Below are positions 51,005 through 56,102 of a stretch of 64,000 nucleotides of DNA, in pieces. The translations under genes and the position numbers were made by a program. The notes beneath the pieces are model-generated. The model was not told the DNA's origin. It searched no databases and saw nothing but the letters and a program-made list of their open reading frames with translations. Within the stretch, counting starts at the first letter, position 1, and each line of letters begins with the position of its first letter. The stretch comes from Heliopora coerulea (Eukaryota > Cnidaria > Anthozoa > Scleralcyonacea > Helioporidae). The stretch is from contig JASJOG010000002.1 in assembly GCA_030142905.1 (NCBI GenBank), positions 5,713,001 to 5,777,000 of the forward strand, in the 5' to 3' direction.

Positions 51005-54000
51005 GAGAAAGAAAGAAAGAAATTGAGAAATGAATAAGTAAATAAATATATAAATAAATAAATCTGCAAAGACTGTCCTGGGTTTATTGCATACACCAGA
51101 AGGGCAGTCTCAACGTACAAGATAACACGTGTAAACGGTGTCTTAACGTCAGATGATTGGGAGAGATGTCTCGGACCGAATAAAGTAAAGGCAGAGACAC
51201 ACTATTGCTGTCACCTTGTCGTTGGAGCTTAGCTATACAATCGTACGGTTACCAAGGTTTGTCGCTTTGTCGCTGGGAACGCGTCGCTGAAATCGCTGAA
51301 TCACATGAAAACGATGATTCGCTAGCGAAAAATTTTCGAAATAGCATCGTTTGAGGTTCTGATAAACACAAATTGTACCCCGTGCTTTATGATATGTCAC
51401 GGAAGGACTATAAAAACGAGAAAATCAAGTTGAATTCTGGGAAAAAGATTGGGTTAAATCTGTTTTTCACCAGGCAAACTTTATCGCATATATCGACATA
51501 TCTTTGTGTAAATTGAATAGGTTTCTCGTTAGTTACAGTCGACAGCCTATGAGAGAAAGAAATAATCGCTTTCAGTTTTTACTTATTTTGATAAAAAATA
51601 TAAGAGGGATCTCCAAGTTCACGCGATCAGTTTCGCATAACTCATAATTCATACAATCGATGTAATAGAAGAACTGGGCGGAAATCGTATTCGAAGGATG
51701 AAAATCAAGGCCCAGCAAAAAATTCGTAAGACAGGCATATTTGTGTCAAAAGGTTTATTTAGATCTAACGTTTCGTTGCTTAAACACGGAGCGATCGCAT
51801 AAGAAGAGGCTGAGTTTCTCAGCCTGTCAATTATGATTGAGGAAAGGTCGCATGTTATTGGTCAATTGAGTTCAGACTAATTTCCGGTGGACGAATATCA
51901 AGTTCAGTTGAGGAGAATATAGGAGATGAATTTGTTTGCAACGACGTTGCTGCCTGGATAGTATTTTGCGCCTGTTGGCCATTTGAACTGTTTTGACTGA
52001 GCCAACAATCCAAGAGCAATTCCATCACTTCAATATTTCCTGCCGGTTTTCCGTTGGACAGAAACTGATTCCTCACGGTGTTGATCTTTTTACGTACTTC
52101 TACCAAGCGCCCTTCTTCATCGTGTGTCACTTCCATTTTGAAGCCGTAGTAGGCCTTGCTCTCTTTAATTGCACTTTTATTCTTCTAGTAGTAGGCTTTA
52201 TTGCGATCATATTTGCCAAGCCCCGCAGAAAGCGGAGTTGTGCTTTGCGCAGAGGTAGAAGTCCGAGCTGTTGGATGAGAGCAACCGACCATATTTGTCA
52301 CAAATGAATTTGAAAGTAGCGCCAGTTTTTGTTTATATTTATATTACAAGCTTCAAGTATGCGTCAAAAAGAATACAGATGGCTATGACACATCGCGGAC
52401 GTAATAAAATGTGAATCATGCCCAAACACTGCGGTAGGATGACTATAAGTGAATGAAGATGCGCAGTACATCTCGAATGATTATAATACGACGTATAACA
52501 ACCAGAAAAATCAGTAAATGTGGCATGTTCAGCCATTTATTGCTTTGTATATCGTTTAGCTGTATTTTAAAAACACATTTTAAAAGTATTTCCGTAAGCT
52601 TTAGGCTCTAGGACACGCTTGTGGAGCTCTACGTTGTTCACTTCAGTCACGCTTCAAAGTGTCCGCCATCTTGAAACATGCAACCGCCATACGAAGCCAG
52701 AAATGTGGGAGGAGCTTACCCTTTTATAGCATCGCTCCGTGTTTAAGACGCAACATCATCAGAGAATGAAACATAATACGATAAAACAATCTCTAAAATA
52801 TTATTGCATTTTTGCTAATTAGCTATGTAATAATATTTTAGTGATTGTTTTATCGTATTATGTTTCATTCTCTGATGATGTTGCGTCTTAAGCAACGAAA
52901 CGTTAGATCTAAATAAACCTTTGGACACAAATATGCCTGTCTTACGAATTTTTTGCTGGGCCTTGATTTTCATCATTCGAATAATTCATACAGGGATATA
53001 ATTCGTAAAGGTAACTCCCAGCGAAGTTTTGGTGTTCGGTTCCTGACAATAACAAATGAGTTATCAAAGCAACAATCAGCAACGGAGTTCCAAATGTCCG
53101 AGCAACTCCGAAGGGTTTCACTAAGCAATAAAGCACAGTTTCCGTGTTCGATTTTTGAAAATAGGTGCCTTACAATGCATGACATCAACTTGAAAGACGA
53201 CATCCTTAAAAATTTCGGCGTTTAAAGAAACCATGGCTTCTTGACCACCATTCTTCATACTTTATGTGTTGTTTTATGACGACTAAAACGCTTCAATCCT
53301 CCTAAAGCGAATGCAGGCTGGGGTTGAGTTTAATCCTAACTAACAACTTTTTTTCACTCCTCGAGCTGACGTCTTCCTTAAGACGCAAAAATGGTCCGGG
53401 TACCGTCGTATACATAACAACGACGGTGTTTGGGGTGCAGGTGGCGCTGTGGTAGTGCACGTGTCTCTAACCACTGTGGCTAGGGTTCCATTCCGGCTCC
53501 ATGCAGTTATCTCATTAAAGCTACCTTTGTCACATGTGAGAAGAGTGTTGTCCAATTTGTCTCTACCAAGCATCGCAGGTTTTCTCCGGGTAATCTGGTT
53601 TCCTCCTGTATTAGCACTGGACCCATGAGGGGTGGCCCTTGTTGGACTTCTAGGATTAACAGCTCATGTAGCTGATAGGGTTATCCAGCATAAATAAAAG
53701 CACTTAATGCTCTGGAGAATAAAAATTATTCATTCTCTTTGTTTTGCACGAAGAATTCTTTTGTTTAAAGGACGTCGTCGTTCAAGTTGACGTCGTAGAT
53801 CTTAAGGTCCCTAATAAAAAGTGAGAAGTGAATAGTCTTTTTTCGCAACCAGGTGAACTATTAGTCATATTTATAGGTAGTGCTACTCTGGTTTGGTGGC
53901 CAGCGAAAGGTACATACAAGTTGCTAGAAAACATTTCTTAATTGAAGATTAAAATAGAGTCACCAGGTATTTCCCCTAGATTTAGGGGTCACCGGATATC

Positions 54001-56056
54001 TCCCCGATAAATAAAAATTAAAACAAGGTCACTGGGTATCTCCCTTGAAATAAGGGTCACCAGATATCTCTCCAAGATTGCTGCTAGAACACGGTAATGA
54101 CCGAGATAAGATCATAAACTAAGATTATGAGACTAAAACAGGGTCACCGGGTATCTCCCTGAGAATTAATACTAAACGAGGTCACCGGGTATCTCCCCAG
54201 AAATATAAAGAAGGAAGGAAGAACAGTAGAAAGCCAACCGAGAAAGAAAAGGAAAAAGCAAGTAATGTTTTCGAACAGCTAGAAGAATCTTTTTGTCTGG
54301 AAGTATTGACTATGAGATTAGTCAATACTATGTTTACCCTCAATACTTCCAGACAAAAAGATTCTTCCAGCTGTTCGAAAACATTATTTGCTTTTTCCTT
54401 TTCTTTCTCGGTTGGCTTTCTACTGTTCTTCCTTCCTTCTTTATATTTCTGGGGATATACCCGGTGACCTCTTATATAAGGGGAGATACCCGGTGACCTC
54501 GTTTAGTATTAATTCTCAGGGAGATACCCGGTGACCCTGTTTTAGTCTCATAATCTTAGTTTATGATCTTATCTCGGTCATTACCGTGTTCTAGCAGCAA
54601 TCTTGGAGAGATATCTGGTGACCCTTATTTCAAGGGAGATACCCAGTGACCTTGTTTTAATTTTTATTTATCGGGGAGATATCCGGTGACCCCTAAATCT
54701 AGGGGAAATACCTGGTGACTCTATTTTAATCTTCAATTAAGAAATGTTTTCTAGCAACTTGTATGTACCTTTCGCTGGCCACCAAACCAGAGTAGCACTA
54801 CCTATAAATATGACTAAAAGGTGAGTCATTCGTCACCACAATGCAGAGTCCCGTCAAAGTGTTAAATCTGCTTCAAGGTTTGAACGATGTTTTGTAAATA
54901 GTTAACTTATTGGTTTTAATTCATGAAGTTAAGTTGCGTTGATGTTTATAGCTAAACGGTTTCAGTAATAGCTTGTTACACAAATGTTTAGTGAAGTGGT
55001 TTTAACAATTTGTGTGAATACAAGTATTTAACAGTTTTCAAGATATTTAGCTGAACAATTTTAAATTTGGTTGAGTGATTCATTTTGTCAAACAAGCTAG
55101 CCAATTTTGTAAACTTGTTAGGAATATCAAAGCCCAGCATATAATCTTGAATAAACCCATATTAATAGAGACATGAGTTATTTAAAAAGGTATTTTTAAT
55201 TTAGCTGACATTTCATTGCTAATCCTGGAACACCTTTAGCAACGAAATGTCAGCTAAATTAAAAATACTTTTTTCAATAACTCATGTCTCTATTAATATG
55301 GGTTTATTCAAGATTATATGCTGGGCTTTGATATTCCTAACAAGATTACACTTTCCGCCTGATTCCTCAATTGCCACAATTTTGTAAAATAAACATTTTG
55401 TCCAGAAAATCTATGTTTTTGTCCTTCCTTTTCACATGGGGGACACTACCTACAGAATCTAATTAAAGGGGACTGTACCCATAAACTATGTCCCTGAAAC
55501 CACTGTCATCATCAAATCTTAGGACCCAAAGTCTCCCAAATTTGAGCAAGGTATAGTTTAGTCTACTCAACCCTTACCTTAACCACTATAGCTGAAGAGT
55601 CAAATTTCCAGGCAAAATCTTCATTTTTCCCCAAATCAACCAGAGACTCAGGTGATCGACAACATGACACTATCACAACAAATGGCTAAAATAAAAGTTT
55701 ACAGTTTGTTTTGTGATGCAAGATAAGACTCTAAGTTATTTTGGTTGTCATACAGTACAAGTATACTGCTTTGGGGGTTCAGTTGATGACTGGCAATTAA
55801 TTGATATTGACATCAGTCACTCTTTGCCTGTTTCAGACCCAACCAGGACCTGTTACAAAAAATATAACTTTAGGCCATCCAGCTGGGAACCAAACCTGTG
55901 ACCTCAGTTATCTTGTGTGATGCTCAGCCAACTGAGCCATGAGGATATTGGCCAAAAGCATGGTCACAAATCTAGTTTATATGTTGTGGTAATGCCAAAG
56001 AGTTAGAAGTAGAGTATATCTTAAAGGATATTGTGGTTAAGTTCTTTATGATAGAG

Positions 56057-56102
<46 letters not shown>

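Larger units (their letters stand above)
51656..52980. mobile_element. 1.3-kb foldback element with long TIRs and 12-bp target duplication
   Basis: ATAATTCATACA flanks the element directly (51644-51655 and 52981-52992). A ~33-nt unpaired tail (51656-51688) precedes a ~100-bp inverted repeat (51689-51798, paired with 52731-52747 plus 52887-52980). The right arm is interrupted by a second hairpin (52743-52892). The right arm contains a hammerhead-like core (52872-52900). The interior carries an interrupted minus-strand frame (51855-52136 and upstream) of unknown nature. Confidence 0.82.

Noticed and set aside
53861..54817. Target duplication AGGTGA around the giant hairpin
   Set aside because: AGGTGA occurs near both ends (53851 and 54819) but is not at equal distance from the arm ends, so it may be chance.
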